This document shows, one piece after another, positions 23,966 through 32,862 of a stretch of DNA of 64,000 bases (position 1 is its first letter; the number at the start of each line of letters is the position of its first letter). A program made the position numbers and the translations under genes. Origin of the DNA: Hydrogenobacter sp. T-2 (GTDB lineage Bacteria > Aquificota > Aquificia > Aquificales > Aquificaceae); NCBI RefSeq assembly GCF_033971325.1, contig NZ_CP117180.1, positions 998,041 to 1,062,040 of the forward strand, read 5' to 3'. Below the pieces are notes generated by a model, which saw only the letters and a program-made list of their open reading frames with translations, was not told the DNA's origin and made no database searches.

Positions 23966-25792
23966 TTAGCTCTTTGAACCCATATCCCTTTCCATTAACT
24001 CTTTTAGCTTTTCCACGTCCTCTTCCAAAAGGCTTTTCACTCCATACTTTTCTTCCAAATACTCCAAATACCTCTCTACGCTTACCCACCTTTTTAGCAC
24101 CATACCTTGAGTAATAAGCCTAAGGAAGGGCTCTTTGTCCTTTACCAATCCAAGGTCATAAAGGAACTTTTGGAAAAACCTTGCATAAAGAAGGTGCAAG
24201 ACCGCATGCTCTATACCGCCTATGTATAGGTCTACGGGCATCCAGAACTCCACCCTTTCTGGAGAGAAGGGCTTTTCTGAGTTTTTGGGGTCGCAAAAGC
24301 GCAAGAAATACCAGCTTGAGTCAAAGAAGGTATCCATTGTATCCGTCTCTCTTTTTGCAGGTCTTCCACACTTGGGGCAGGTGGTGTTGACAAACTCTGG
24401 AACTTTTTCAAGAGGGTTTCCATGACCTGTTATCTCCACCCTTTGAGGTAAAAGCACGGGAAGTTGGTCCTCTGGGACTGGCACTATTCCACAGTGGTCG
24501 CAGTAAACTATGGGTATAGGCGTGCCCCAGTATCTCTGTCTTGAAATGTTCCAGTCCCTTAGTCTGTAGGTTATTTTAAAGTCTCCAAGACCCCTTTCCT
24601 TAAGCCACTGGGTTATGGCTTTCTTTGCTTCTGTGGACTTTATACCATTAAACTGTCCAGAGTTTATGAGAATACCCGGCTCTTCGTAGGCTCTGTCCTT
24701 TGGAAGCTCTCCCTCCGAAGGTTTAACCACATACCTTATGGGTAGTCCATACTTTATGGCAAACTCGTAGTCCCTTTGGTCATGGGCTGGCACGCACATT
24801 ATGGCACCCGTGCCATACTCATAAAGCACATAGTTGGCGGTCCAGACGGGTATATTTTCCCCTGTGGCAGGGTTTACCGAATAAACTCCAAGAAACACAC
24901 CTTCTTTTTCTTCCTCTATTCCCCTTTCCCTTGTGGATTTTTGTTTCATACGCTCCACAAAGCTCTTGACCTCTGAGAAGTTTCCCCTCTTTGCCAATTC
25001 AAGGGTAAGAGGATGCTCTGGTGCAAGCACTACAAAGGTAGCACCAAAGACCGTGTCTGGTCTTGTGGTAAAAACCTCTATGGGAATATCATCCACAAAG
25101 AATTTAAGGATAGCACCCTCTGACCTTCCTATCCAGTTTCTTTGCTGTGCTATAACCCTTTCTGGCCACTTGCCTTCAAGCTCCTTGAGGTCTTCCAAAA
25201 GCCTCTCCGCATAGGCGGTTATATTCAAATACCAGGAGGGCACTTCCCTTCTTACTATGGGCGTGCCACACCTCCAGCATCTTCCCTCTATAACCTGTTC
25301 ATTGGCAAGCACCGTTTCATCGTTAGGACACCAGTTTACCTCTGCGGACTTCCTGTAGGCTAAGCCATGCTCAAAAAACTTGAGAAAAATCCATTGATTC
25401 CAACGATAATACTCAGGGTCGCAGGTGGTTATCTCCCTATCCCAATCGTAGGAAAAGCCAAGGCTCTTTAACTGCCTTTTCATATAGGCTATGTTTTCGT
25501 AGGTCCAGTTGGCAGGGTGGACTCCATGCTTTATGGCAGCGTTCTCCGCAGGCAATCCAAAGGCATCCCATCCCATAGGATGAAGCACCGAGTAGCCTTT
25601 AAACCTCATAAACCTTGCTATGGCATCTCCTATAGTGTAGTTCCTCACATGTCCCATATGTATCCTGCCAGAAGGGTATGGAAACATCTCAAGCACATAG
25701 AGTTTTTTGCCCTCTTCCCTTGCTTTGAAAATACCTTCCTCTTCCCAAACTCTTTGCCACTTGGCTTCTATTTCCTGAGGCTTGTAGTCCAT
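23966..25792 (-). CDS. leuS: Leucyl-tRNA synthetase alpha subunit (split LeuRS)
   Basis: The 608-residue protein has the class I HMGH motif ([20 protein letters not shown]), the zinc-type CRRCG/CPKCG segments and the CP1 editing domain ([21 protein letters not shown]). It stops after ITQGMVL...[12 protein letters not shown], before the KMSKS loop and anticodon-binding domain. In Aquifex aeolicus LeuRS is likewise made of alpha and beta chains from separate genes, so this is a natural subunit rather than a broken gene. The beta gene is not in the window. Of two near ATGs the one at 25792 is chosen because a TATAAT (25804-25799) ends 6 bases before it and there is no ribosome site. Confidence 0.93.
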   Translation of the reverse strand: MDYKPQEIEAKWQRVWEEEGIFKAREEGKKLYVLEMFPYPSGRIHMGHVRNYTIGDAIARFMRFKGYSVLHPMGWDAFGLPAENAAIKHGVHPANWTYENIAYMKRQLKSLGFSYDWDREITTCDPEYYRWNQWIFLKFFEHGLAYRKSAEVNWCPNDETVLANEQVIEGRCWRCGTPIVRREVPSWYLNITAYAERLLEDLKELEGKWPERVIAQQRNWIGRSEGAILKFFVDDIPIEVFTTRPDTVFGATFVVLAPEHPLTLELAKRGNFSEVKSFVERMKQKSTRERGIEEEKEGVFLGVYSVNPATGENIPVWTANYVLYEYGTGAIMCVPAHDQRDYEFAIKYGLPIRYVVKPSEGELPKDRAYEEPGILINSGQFNGIKSTEAKKAITQWLKERGLGDFKITYRLRDWNISRQRYWGTPIPIVYCDHCGIVPVPEDQLPVLLPQRVEITGHGNPLEKVPEFVNTTCPKCGRPAKRETDTMDTFFDSSWYFLRFCDPKNSEKPFSPERVEFWMPVDLYIGGIEHAVLHLLYARFFQKFLYDLGLVKDKEPFLRLITQGMVLKRWVSVERYLEYLEEKYGVKSLLEEDVEKLKELMERDMGSKS

Positions 25793-25798
25793 ATTCAT

Positions 25799-25806
25799 AT
25801 TATAAT
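25799..25806. promoter_or_regulatory. Overlapping divergent -10 elements (leuS / hypothetical gene)
   Basis: The 8-base sequence ATTATAAT contains a TATAAT on each strand: 25801-25806 for the plus-strand gene at 25833 and 25804-25799 for leuS. RNA polymerase cannot occupy both at once, which would make the two transcripts mutually exclusive at any moment. No good -35 was seen for either. Confidence 0.5.
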
Positions 25807-25832
25807 TTTTCAAAACTAAAAAGGAGAGTGTC

Positions 25833-26084
25833 ATGGAAGAACAACTTTACGCAGTGCCTTTCAGCCTCGTGGGTTTCTTCTTCACCAACAAGCCTATAGA
25901 AGAGAGCATAAGGGGAGACCTCAGCCCAGAAGAGCTGGAGAAGCTCCAGGAGATAATAAGTAGGTTTCTCTTCACCGAAGGCATTCAAGTAGCTCTTTAT
26001 CCTTCAGTGGTGCCACCAGACCAAGCGGAAGAGGCAGTGGAAGAGCTTGAGGATATGATTTTTGGAGAAGAGGAGGAGGAATGA
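25833..26084 (+). CDS. Hypothetical acidic protein
   Basis: The 83-residue protein is not recognised. It is acidic, ending in a Glu-rich tail (FGEEEEE), with a central [19 protein letters not shown] helix and no Cys or signal. A GGAG ribosome site precedes the ATG. It overlaps dapB by 4 bases, so it heads the dapB-archease-pdxJ run. Confidence 0.75.
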   Translation: MEEQLYAVPFSLVGFFFTNKPIEESIRGDLSPEELEKLQEIISRFLFTEGIQVALYPSVVPPDQAEEAVEELEDMIFGEEEEE

Positions 26085-26875
26085 CAAAGGCGGTAGTCTG
26101 CGGTGCTCTTGGTAGAATGGGTAAAAGCATCCTAAGGCTCTCCCTTGAGTATTCCGACTTTCAAGTAGTTGCAGGAGTGGAACATCCAGACTGTATAAGG
26201 TCTCATGACCTTGGTGAAGCCTCTGGTATAGAAGAGCTAAAAGGTCTTCCTCTCACTCCAAGGCTTGAAGATGTGCTCGGTCTTTGTGATGTAGTTATAG
26301 AATTTTCAGGCAACACCACTGCAGCGATTTCTCATGGAAAACTTTCTGCCCTTGCAGGAAAGGGTATGGTAATTGGAACTACTGGCTTTAAGGAGCATGA
26401 GCTTGAGGAGCTAAAATCCTACTCAGAGCAAGCTCCCATACTTGTCTCACCTAATATGAGTTTGGGTGTGAACCTGCTCTTTAGGCTTGTGGAAATAGCG
26501 AGCAGTGTCCTAAAGGGCAGAGGCTTTGATGCGGAGGTGCTTGAAATTCATCACAGATACAAAAAGGATGCACCAAGCGGAACCGCGCTAAAACTTGAGG
26601 AGATACTCCTAAGGACTATGAACCTACAAAAGAAAGTCCACTGCAGGGACGGAATTGCACCAAGAGAGTTAGAAGAGGTGGGGGTTATGTCCCTTAGGGG
26701 TGGAGATGTGGTGGGTGAGCATACCGTCTACTTTTTTGGTTTTGGAGAAAGGCTTGAACTTACCCACAGGGCAAGCTCAAGGGATATATTCGCCAAGGGT
26801 GCAATAGAGGCGGCGAGATGGATAAAGGGCAAAAAGCCTGGTTGGTATTCCATGTTTGATGTTTTGGGGCTATGA
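26081..26875 (+). CDS. dapB: 4-hydroxy-tetrahydrodipicolinate reductase
   Basis: DapB reduces the dipicolinate precursor in lysine and diaminopimelate synthesis. The 264-residue sequence has the N-terminal nucleotide site (CGALGRMGKSILRL), GTTGFKEHELEEL, SPNMSLGVNLLF and the substrate signature EIHHRYKKDAPSGTALKL with catalytic His and Lys, followed by SLRGGDVVGEHTVYFFG. It overlaps both neighbours by 4 bases. Confidence 0.96.
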   Translation: MTKAVVCGALGRMGKSILRLSLEYSDFQVVAGVEHPDCIRSHDLGEASGIEELKGLPLTPRLEDVLGLCDVVIEFSGNTTAAISHGKLSALAGKGMVIGTTGFKEHELEELKSYSEQAPILVSPNMSLGVNLLFRLVEIASSVLKGRGFDAEVLEIHHRYKKDAPSGTALKLEEILLRTMNLQKKVHCRDGIAPRELEEVGVMSLRGGDVVGEHTVYFFGFGERLELTHRASSRDIFAKGAIEAARWIKGKKPGWYSMFDVLGL

Positions 26876-27288
26876 GCTTTTATGAGACCATAGACCGTAT
26901 AACTGCGGATGCGGGCATAAGAGTATGTGCTAAAAGCCTTGAGGAGCTTCTATGCAAAAGCATACTGGCAACCTTTAACGAAATAACGCCTATAGAATCC
27001 ATACCACCAACAGAAGAAAAGGTCATAGAGGTAAATTCAGAGCTCCCCTTCTTGCTTGCAGACCTAATAAATGAATCAATTGTCCTGCATGAAGCGGAGC
27101 TGTTTGTAGCTTCAAAATGTGAACCATTGGAGGTCAGGGAAGATTATGCAAGGTTAAAACTCATTGGAGATAGGTTTGACCCACAGAAAAACGAGCCAAA
27201 GCTGGTAATAAAAGCGGCTACTTACCATGACCTTAAGGTAGAAAAGCAAGGGGACCTCTGGATAGCGGAGGTTATATTTGATATATGA
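26872..27288 (+). CDS. Archease-like protein
   Basis: The 138-residue protein fits the archease family: an early ITADAGIRVCAKSLEELL segment, a middle beta-rich part and the late VIKAATYHDLKVEKQGDLWIAEVIFDI ending with an acidic C-terminus. Archease activates the RNA ligase RtcB by promoting its guanylylation. No rtcB is in this window, so the partner must be elsewhere if present. It sits between dapB and pdxJ with 4-base overlaps. Confidence 0.85.
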   Translation: MSFYETIDRITADAGIRVCAKSLEELLCKSILATFNEITPIESIPPTEEKVIEVNSELPFLLADLINESIVLHEAELFVASKCEPLEVREDYARLKLIGDRFDPQKNEPKLVIKAATYHDLKVEKQGDLWIAEVIFDI

Positions 27289-28016
27289 TGAAGCTCGGTG
27301 TAAACATAGACCATGTGGCAACCCTTAGGCAGGCAAGGAAAACCTTTGAGCCAAGTCCACTTTTTGCAGCCTTGATTGCCCAGCAAGCGGGAGCACACCA
27401 GATTACCCTTCACTTAAGAGAGGACAGAAGGCATATACAAGAGGAAGACTTGGAGCTTATAAAAAAGGCGGTGCATGTGCCAGTGAACCTTGAAATGGCA
27501 GCAACGGATGATATGAAGGCTATAGCCCTAAGGGTTAAGCCCAACAGGATAACCCTTGTACCAGAAAGAAGAGAGGAAATAACCACAGAAGGCGGGCTAA
27601 ACGTAGTTGCCATGAAGGACCATCTAAGGGAATATATAAAAGACTTCAAGGAAGCTGGAATAGAGGTTTCCCTTTTTATAGAGCCTGAGGAATCACAGGT
27701 ATACGCAAGTAAGGAAGTGGGGGCTGACGCTGTGGAACTTCACACGGGGAGGTATGCAAACCTTTTCAACTCACACAAAATTGAGGAAGCAAAGAAGGAG
27801 ATACAAAGACTAAAAGAATCCAGTCTAAAGGCAAGGTCTCTGGGCTTAAGAGTTTACGCAGGGCATGGGCTTACATACAAGAACACCTCTCTTCTTGTGG
27901 AGTCTTTGAGAGGTGTGGTGGAAGAGTTAAACGTAGGTCATTCTATAATCTCCAACGCACTTCTATGGGGTATAGAAAGGGCTGTCAAGGAGTTCTTGCA
28001 ACTTCTAAAAAAGTAG
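27285..28016 (+). CDS. pdxJ: Pyridoxine 5'-phosphate synthase
   Basis: PdxJ condenses deoxyxylulose 5-phosphate with amino-acetone phosphate to make pyridoxine phosphate. The 243-residue TIM-barrel shows LGVNIDHVATLRQAR, QITLHLREDRRHI, NLEMAAT, TLVPERREEITTEGGL, ELHTGRYA and AGHGLTYKN, all family hallmarks. Two ATGs in tandem (27285, 27288) overlap the archease stop. pdxA, for an earlier step, is at 62459. Confidence 0.97.
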   Translation: MMKLGVNIDHVATLRQARKTFEPSPLFAALIAQQAGAHQITLHLREDRRHIQEEDLELIKKAVHVPVNLEMAATDDMKAIALRVKPNRITLVPERREEITTEGGLNVVAMKDHLREYIKDFKEAGIEVSLFIEPEESQVYASKEVGADAVELHTGRYANLFNSHKIEEAKKEIQRLKESSLKARSLGLRVYAGHGLTYKNTSLLVESLRGVVEELNVGHSIISNALLWGIERAVKEFLQLLKK

Positions 28017-28031
28017 CTATATTTACACATT

Positions 28032-28289
28032 ATGGCAGAGAGGGAAGAGCTAAAAGAAGAGAGCCTTGAGGAGCAAGTGGAAGAACTCAGAAAGGACATG
28101 TTCAAGCTCTTTGAGGTTTTACTTCCTCCCAAGGAGGTTAGAAGAGAAGTTATGAAAAACCTTTACACTATGGAGCTTTCCTTTTGGAAGATAATCAAGA
28201 CCATAGTAGACTACGAAGTGCAGAGGCTTGAAAGCAGAGTGGAAGGAAGGGAGAAAAAGGAAAAGGTGAAAAGGATACAGGTGGAGTAA
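28032..28289 (+). CDS. Hypothetical helical protein
   Basis: This 85-residue charged, helical protein (EREELKEESLEEQVEELRKDM at the N-terminus, KKEKVKRIQVE at the end) is not recognised. There is no signal or Cys. A TATATT ends 8 bases before the ATG and no ribosome site is seen. A DNA- or membrane-associated accessory role is possible but unsupported. Confidence 0.65.
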   Translation: MAEREELKEESLEEQVEELRKDMFKLFEVLLPPKEVRREVMKNLYTMELSFWKIIKTIVDYEVQRLESRVEGREKKEKVKRIQVE

Positions 28290-28298
28290 AATATTCTC

Positions 28299-29150
28299 GT
28301 GCTTAGAGATATTGGTCTTATATTCCTTGCTTTTAGGGTTTTGCTTTTTGCCTTCTTTCTTGGGCTATCTATTGATAAGTCTCCGTGGGAGCAAGCTATC
28401 ATAATTATACCTGCTGGTGTCTACTTATCTCTTGGTATACATATGTTTCTCTATCCAGGCAAGCTAAAGCTATTTAAAAGCTATGGAGACCTTGTTTTTC
28501 TACCTTTGCTTACACTTCTCTCTGATCATAAAGAAGCAATACTCGCCCTTACCGCACCAATAGCTCTCTACACTAGCAGAAACGTCTTTAGAGGTATGCT
28601 TTTCCTTTGGCTTTTCATAGGCTTAGGCTTTTATTACTATGGTGTCTGGGGATTTGTTCTTTTGCCAGTCTCCCTTACCCTTTTTATGGCATCCTTGCAT
28701 CCAGACCTTGTGGAAGCTCTGAGAAAGGAGAGGCTCTACGTAAGAAACTTAAGAAAGTCCTACTCTAAACTAACAAGCGAATACGCAAGATTGGAAAAGG
28801 GTTCTCAAAATGCCTTTAGAGAGGGACTGCTTCTTGACCAGCTTATCCAAAGCAAGGATATTTACGAGTATCTAAGAAATTTAAAAGAGACATATGAATT
28901 GAAAATGGTAAGCATAACACCTTCCAAGGGGGAATTTATGAAAAAGCCAGTGGTTGACGTGGATAATCAACGTTTTTGTGTTCCTGTAAGGCTTGAGAGG
29001 GGAGAGGTTAATGTGTGCTTTTATGTAAATAGTCCTATGCAATTCTACGATAAGGAGTTAATGAAAACCCTTGAAAGGGCAGGAAAGCTTATAAATTTAT
29101 ACATAGAAGGTCTTGAAGAAAGACCTCAGACAAAAGTTATAGCGGTGTGA
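28299..29150 (+). CDS. Membrane protein with coiled-coil linker and GAF-like C-terminal region
   Basis: The 283-residue protein starts with GTG. About six membrane helices (residues 1-135) precede a coiled-coil stretch (residues 140-175, LRKERLYVRNLRKSYSKL region) and a soluble C-terminal region whose pattern, including FCVPVRL, FYVNSPMQFYDKELMKTLERAGKLINLYIE, resembles a GAF domain. That layout suggests a membrane signalling or sensor protein without an output domain. A TAAAAT ends 6 bases before the GTG and there is no close ribosome site. The TusA-DUF3343 gene follows after 9 bases. Confidence 0.7.
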   Translation: MLRDIGLIFLAFRVLLFAFFLGLSIDKSPWEQAIIIIPAGVYLSLGIHMFLYPGKLKLFKSYGDLVFLPLLTLLSDHKEAILALTAPIALYTSRNVFRGMLFLWLFIGLGFYYYGVWGFVLLPVSLTLFMASLHPDLVEALRKERLYVRNLRKSYSKLTSEYARLEKGSQNAFREGLLLDQLIQSKDIYEYLRNLKETYELKMVSITPSKGEFMKKPVVDVDNQRFCVPVRLERGEVNVCFYVNSPMQFYDKELMKTLERAGKLINLYIEGLEERPQTKVIAV

Positions 29151-29159
29151 GGTGATAAC

Positions 29160-29744
29160 ATGGAGGTTCTAGAGGAAAAGGAAGAGGTTCTTGACCTTAC
29201 AGGGCTCATGTGCCCTTTGCCTGTGGTGATGACTTCAGAAAAAATGAGGAAGCTAAAGGAAGGTCAAAAACTCATTGTTATATCCACAGACCCAGGCTTT
29301 GAAAGGGATATACTAAGCTGGTGCGGTCAGACGGGTAATGAGCTTGTAAGTCTCAAGAAGGAAGATGGCAAAGTGGTTGCGGTCTTAAGAAAAGGCTCTC
29401 AAGCCATAGAACCCTCTCTATGGTATTGGGTCAAGTTCCACTCTCTTGGAGTAAAGCTCCATGTAAGGCACATCCTCATGAGCTTAAATCCTTTTATCAA
29501 AAAACCTGACCACTTTATAACCTTTACCGCCATATCGGAAGGCACAAGGGCGGAGAAGTTTCTAAAGGGCAGAGCCAAGCTCATACCCATACCCGATGAG
29601 ATTGACCCAAGATGCGGTGTGGTGCTTGCGGTTCATGGCTACAAGGAGGCAAAGGAGATATACGACCAACTACAAAAAGAAGGCTTTGGTGTAGAGGCTA
29701 TATACAAGAAGGAAGGTAAGGAATACAGGAGGGTCTATCCATAG
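29160..29744 (+). CDS. TusA domain fused to a DUF3343 (Se/S carrier-like) domain
   Basis: Residues 10-80 form a TusA domain with the persulfide Cys in LDLTGLMCPLPVVM. After a linker, residues 120-190 match DUF3343: FITFTAISEGTRAEKFLKGR, then LIPIPDEIDPRCGVVLAV with the conserved Cys-Gly. DUF3343 has been proposed to carry sulfur or selenium. The fusion gives one protein two chalcogen-carrying Cys sites and implies transfer between them. A GAGGTGA ribosome site precedes the ATG. trpC follows 5 bases after. Confidence 0.82.
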   Translation: MEVLEEKEEVLDLTGLMCPLPVVMTSEKMRKLKEGQKLIVISTDPGFERDILSWCGQTGNELVSLKKEDGKVVAVLRKGSQAIEPSLWYWVKFHSLGVKLHVRHILMSLNPFIKKPDHFITFTAISEGTRAEKFLKGRAKLIPIPDEIDPRCGVVLAVHGYKEAKEIYDQLQKEGFGVEAIYKKEGKEYRRVYP

Positions 29745-29749
29745 GAGTT

Positions 29750-30520
29750 TTGGAAAGAATAGTTGAGAACAAGAAGACTGAGATAAGGAAAGACCCAGAC
29801 TACATAAAGGCTTTGGAGGAAAGGGTAAGCCTTAGGGACTCCTTCTTTTCCTTTGAGAAGGCTCTTTGCTCCTGTAGGACAAGGATAATAGCGGAGGTCA
29901 AAAGGGCTTCGCCTTCCGAAGGCAGAATAAAAGACATATCCGCGGTGGAACAAGCCAAACTATACGAAAAAGCCGGCGCGGTAGCCATATCTGTGCTTAC
30001 AGATAAGAAGTTCTTTAAGGGCTCTCTTGAGGACTTGTATGAAGTCAGACAGATAGTAAACCTTCCCTTGCTTAGAAAGGACTTTATCCTTGACCCTGTG
30101 CAGGTTCTTGAAGCAAAGGCTTATGGTGCGGATATAGTGCTTCTAATAGTTAGGATTTTAGAGGATGGGCTACTGAGAGACCTCTTGGAATACTCCAAAA
30201 AACTGGGACTTTCTCCTCTTGTAGAGGTCTTTAGCCTTGAGGAAGCGGAAAGGGCTCTAAAAGTTGGTGCTTACATAATAGGCATAAACAACAGAGACCT
30301 TGACACCCTTAAGGTAGACATAAGCCTTTCTGAAAGGCTTGCACCAAAGATAAAGGAGATGGGAGCAAGGTTTGTGATAGCGGAGAGCGGTATAGAAAAC
30401 CGTGAGCAGGTTCTAAGGCTTGAGAACTCGGGAGTTGACGCTTTTCTTGTGGGGACGAGCCTTATGAAAAGCCAAGACCCTATAAAAAAGCTAAGAGAAT
30501 TAATGGGTTATAATTTCTAA
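29750..30520 (+). CDS. trpC: Indole-3-glycerol phosphate synthase
   Basis: TrpC closes the indole ring in tryptophan synthesis. The 256-residue barrel shows IIAEVKRASPSEG (catalytic Lys), AVAISVLTDKKFFKGS, LPLLRKDFILDPVQVLEAKAYGAD, IIGINNRDLDT and FVIAESGI, as expected for the family. The start is TTG at 29750 with an AGGAG only 2 bases upstream, so the exact start is uncertain. No other trp gene is nearby, usual for Aquificota, whose biosynthetic genes are scattered. Confidence 0.94.
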   Translation: MERIVENKKTEIRKDPDYIKALEERVSLRDSFFSFEKALCSCRTRIIAEVKRASPSEGRIKDISAVEQAKLYEKAGAVAISVLTDKKFFKGSLEDLYEVRQIVNLPLLRKDFILDPVQVLEAKAYGADIVLLIVRILEDGLLRDLLEYSKKLGLSPLVEVFSLEEAERALKVGAYIIGINNRDLDTLKVDISLSERLAPKIKEMGARFVIAESGIENREQVLRLENSGVDAFLVGTSLMKSQDPIKKLRELMGYNF

Positions 30521-30534
30521 AAGGAGGTAGTCCC

Positions 30535-30867
30535 GTGAAAAACACCCTTGACCTAAACCTCATGGAAGAATTATCAAACCTTGAATACTTTATTGTCAAA
30601 GCTCCAGTCAATACTCAAGAATTTTGGAAGGAATGGCAGGAGAAGTATTCAAGAGCCTTTGTGTCAAGAATAGCAATAAAGAAGCTCTTAAGGACAAGAA
30701 AACTGAGCTATGAAGATATAAAAAGATACAAGGCACTCCTTGAGGTTTACGAGGATATAGTCTTTTACCTTGAGAACATCAAAAGACTTGCTTTGAATTT
30801 GAGAGGCATCTTTGAAACAAACGGAAGCCCTGAGTTTGATGACGAAGATATAGACTTTGACTTTTAG
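30535..30867 (+). CDS. Hypothetical protein with acidic tail
   Basis: The 110-residue helical protein starts at GTG with a perfect AGGAGG site and is not recognised. It has several aromatic and basic residues in the middle (RIAIKKLLRTRKLSYEDIKRYK) and a strongly acidic end (EFDDEDIDFDF), reminiscent of proteins that bind polymerase or other nucleic-acid enzymes. A TATAAT at 30509-30514 inside the end of trpC could start its own transcript with pgk. Confidence 0.72.
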   Translation: MKNTLDLNLMEELSNLEYFIVKAPVNTQEFWKEWQEKYSRAFVSRIAIKKLLRTRKLSYEDIKRYKALLEVYEDIVFYLENIKRLALNLRGIFETNGSPEFDDEDIDFDF

Positions 30868-30878
30868 GAGGTGGAGCT

Positions 30879-32069
30879 ATGCCATTTAGAAAGAAAACAC
30901 TTAGGGATGTGGAGCTAAAGGGTAAAAGGGTTTTAGTAAGGGTGGATTTTAATGTGCCTATGGACGAGCTTGGGAACATAGAAGATGATACGAGAATAAG
31001 GGCAAGCCTGCCAACCATTGAGTATCTGCTGGACGCAAAAGCGAAGATAATTCTTATGTCTCATCTTGGAAGACCAAAGGGAAGAGATGAAAAGTTTAGC
31101 CTTGCACCTGTGGCAAAGAGGCTCTCAAGATATCTCAACCGAGATGTTAAACTCCTTCCTGACTGTGTAGGTGAAGAGGTGGAAAAAGAGGTTATGAGCA
31201 TGCAAGAGGGGGATGTGGTGCTTTTGGAAAACTTGAGGTTTCACGAAGGAGAAAGTAAAGGGCAGGAGGAGTTTGCCAAAAGTCTGGCAAAACTTGGAGA
31301 GGTCTATGTGAGCGACGCCTTTGGCACCTGCCACAGAAAGCATGCTTCTGTATACCTTGTTCCACAGATTCTAAAACCTGCGGTGATGGGCTTTTTACTT
31401 GAAAAGGAGATAAGCTACTTTGAGAAGGCTATGGTAAACCCACAAAGACCTGTGGTTGCCATAATAGGGGGTGCAAAGGTCTCCTCAAAGCTGGGAATTA
31501 TAAAGAATCTTCTCAAAAGGGTGGACAAGCTCTTTATAGGTGGTGCTATGGCTTTTACCTTTATAAAGGCTATGGGCTACAAGGTGGGGAACTCTCTTGT
31601 GGAGGACGATCTAATTCCAACCGCAAAGGACATTTTAGAGGTCGCTCAAAAGCTGGATGTGAGGCTCTATCTTCCTGTAGACTTTGTCATAGGCAGAGAG
31701 GTTTCAGACAATACACCCACAAGGGTAGTCCCATGGCAAGAAATACCAGAGGGTTGGATGGGTCTTGACATAGGTCCTGTCTCTGTAGCTCTTTTGAGGG
31801 AGATAGTGTCGGACGCTCAGACCATAGTGTGGAACGGACCCATGGGTGTGTTTGAGCTTGATAGGTTCAAAGATGGCACCTATGAGACCGCAAAACTCCT
31901 TGCTCAATCTCCCGCTCTTACCATAGCAGGTGGAGGAGATACAGACCATGCCATACACAGAGCTGGAGTGTATAACGCCATAGACTTTGTCTCCACAGGT
32001 GGTGGTGCCTTTTTGGAGCTCTTAGAGGGCAACAGCCTTCCTTGTATAGAAGTGTTGGACGATGCGTGA
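30879..32069 (+). CDS. pgk: Phosphoglycerate kinase
   Basis: The 396-residue enzyme interconverts 1,3-bisphosphoglycerate and 3-phosphoglycerate with ATP. Signature segments are RVDFNVPMDELGNIEDDTRI, SHLGRPKG, LENLRFHEGE, DAFGTCHRKHAS, GGAKVSSKLG, VWNGPMGVFE and GGGDTDHAI, with FVSTGGGAFLELLEG at the end. It serves gluconeogenesis in this autotroph. An AGGAGG site precedes the ATG, and the 3' end overlaps the next gene by 8 bases. Confidence 0.98.
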   Translation: MPFRKKTLRDVELKGKRVLVRVDFNVPMDELGNIEDDTRIRASLPTIEYLLDAKAKIILMSHLGRPKGRDEKFSLAPVAKRLSRYLNRDVKLLPDCVGEEVEKEVMSMQEGDVVLLENLRFHEGESKGQEEFAKSLAKLGEVYVSDAFGTCHRKHASVYLVPQILKPAVMGFLLEKEISYFEKAMVNPQRPVVAIIGGAKVSSKLGIIKNLLKRVDKLFIGGAMAFTFIKAMGYKVGNSLVEDDLIPTAKDILEVAQKLDVRLYLPVDFVIGREVSDNTPTRVVPWQEIPEGWMGLDIGPVSVALLREIVSDAQTIVWNGPMGVFELDRFKDGTYETAKLLAQSPALTIAGGGDTDHAIHRAGVYNAIDFVSTGGGAFLELLEGNSLPCIEVLDDA

Positions 32070-32862
32070 GCTTGAGCTTTTCCTAAGGGTCGCAAAAGAG
32101 GCAAGCCTTTTGGGAGGACAAGTCCTAAAGGAGTTTTACAGAAAAGAAGACAACCTTGTAATGGAAAAGGGGGAAAAGGACATATACAGCCTTGCGGACA
32201 AGCTATCGGAAGAAAGGATTAGAGAACACATACAAAAACACCTACCAGACCACAAGATAGTAGGAGAAGAAGAGGGAGGCTCTGCGGACGGTGAATATGT
32301 GTGGTATATAGACCCTCTTGATGGGACAAAGAACTACATAGCAGGCTTTCCAATTTTCGGAACTTCTGTGGGGCTTTTATACAGAGGAGAGCCTATTGTA
32401 GGAGCGGTATACTTACCTGCCTTTGACAGCCTCTACTGGGCTCTAAAGGGGGGTGGTGCCTTCAAAAATGGAAAGCCTATAAGGATAAGGCAAAAGGCTC
32501 AGCTCAAGCAGTGCTATGTTGCCTATGGTTATCCCTCAAGGGCAAAAAGGAACTTGAATTCTTATTGGAACATATTCAGAGAGGTCTTTGACAAGGTAGG
32601 TGCAATGAGAAGACCCGGCGCTGCAGCGGTAGACCTTTGCTTTCTTGCAGAGGGTGTCTTTGATGGGTTGTTAGAATTTGAGCTAAACCCATGGGATGTG
32701 GTTGCCGGCTCTCTTATAGCCAAAGAGGCAGGTGCCAAAGTGGCACTAACCAAAGGCTTCTCTATGGGAACGGATGTTTATGCGGGGAACGACCTATGCT
32801 TTCCCTTTATACAGGGAGTGCTTAAATTAAACCTCGAGGAGTTTCATGAGCTTAGCCTATAA
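32062..32862 (+). CDS. Inositol-monophosphatase family phosphatase
   Basis: The 266-residue protein has the metal-dependent phosphatase motifs: GEEEGG, WYIDPLDGTKNYIAGFP (two metal Asp residues) and NPWDVVAGSLIAKEAGA (third Asp). Family members hydrolyse inositol monophosphate, fructose-1,6-bisphosphate or related sugar phosphates. Next to pgk in an autotroph, a fructose bisphosphatase role is plausible but not demonstrated by the motifs. Confidence 0.9.
   Translation: MRELELFLRVAKEASLLGGQVLKEFYRKEDNLVMEKGEKDIYSLADKLSEERIREHIQKHLPDHKIVGEEEGGSADGEYVWYIDPLDGTKNYIAGFPIFGTSVGLLYRGEPIVGAVYLPAFDSLYWALKGGGAFKNGKPIRIRQKAQLKQCYVAYGYPSRAKRNLNSYWNIFREVFDKVGAMRRPGAAAVDLCFLAEGVFDGLLEFELNPWDVVAGSLIAKEAGAKVALTKGFSMGTDVYAGNDLCFPFIQGVLKLNLEEFHELSL

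Noticed and set aside
23966-25792. leuS as a truncated pseudogene
   Set aside because: The chain ends cleanly and matches the known alpha subunit of split LeuRS in Aquifex.
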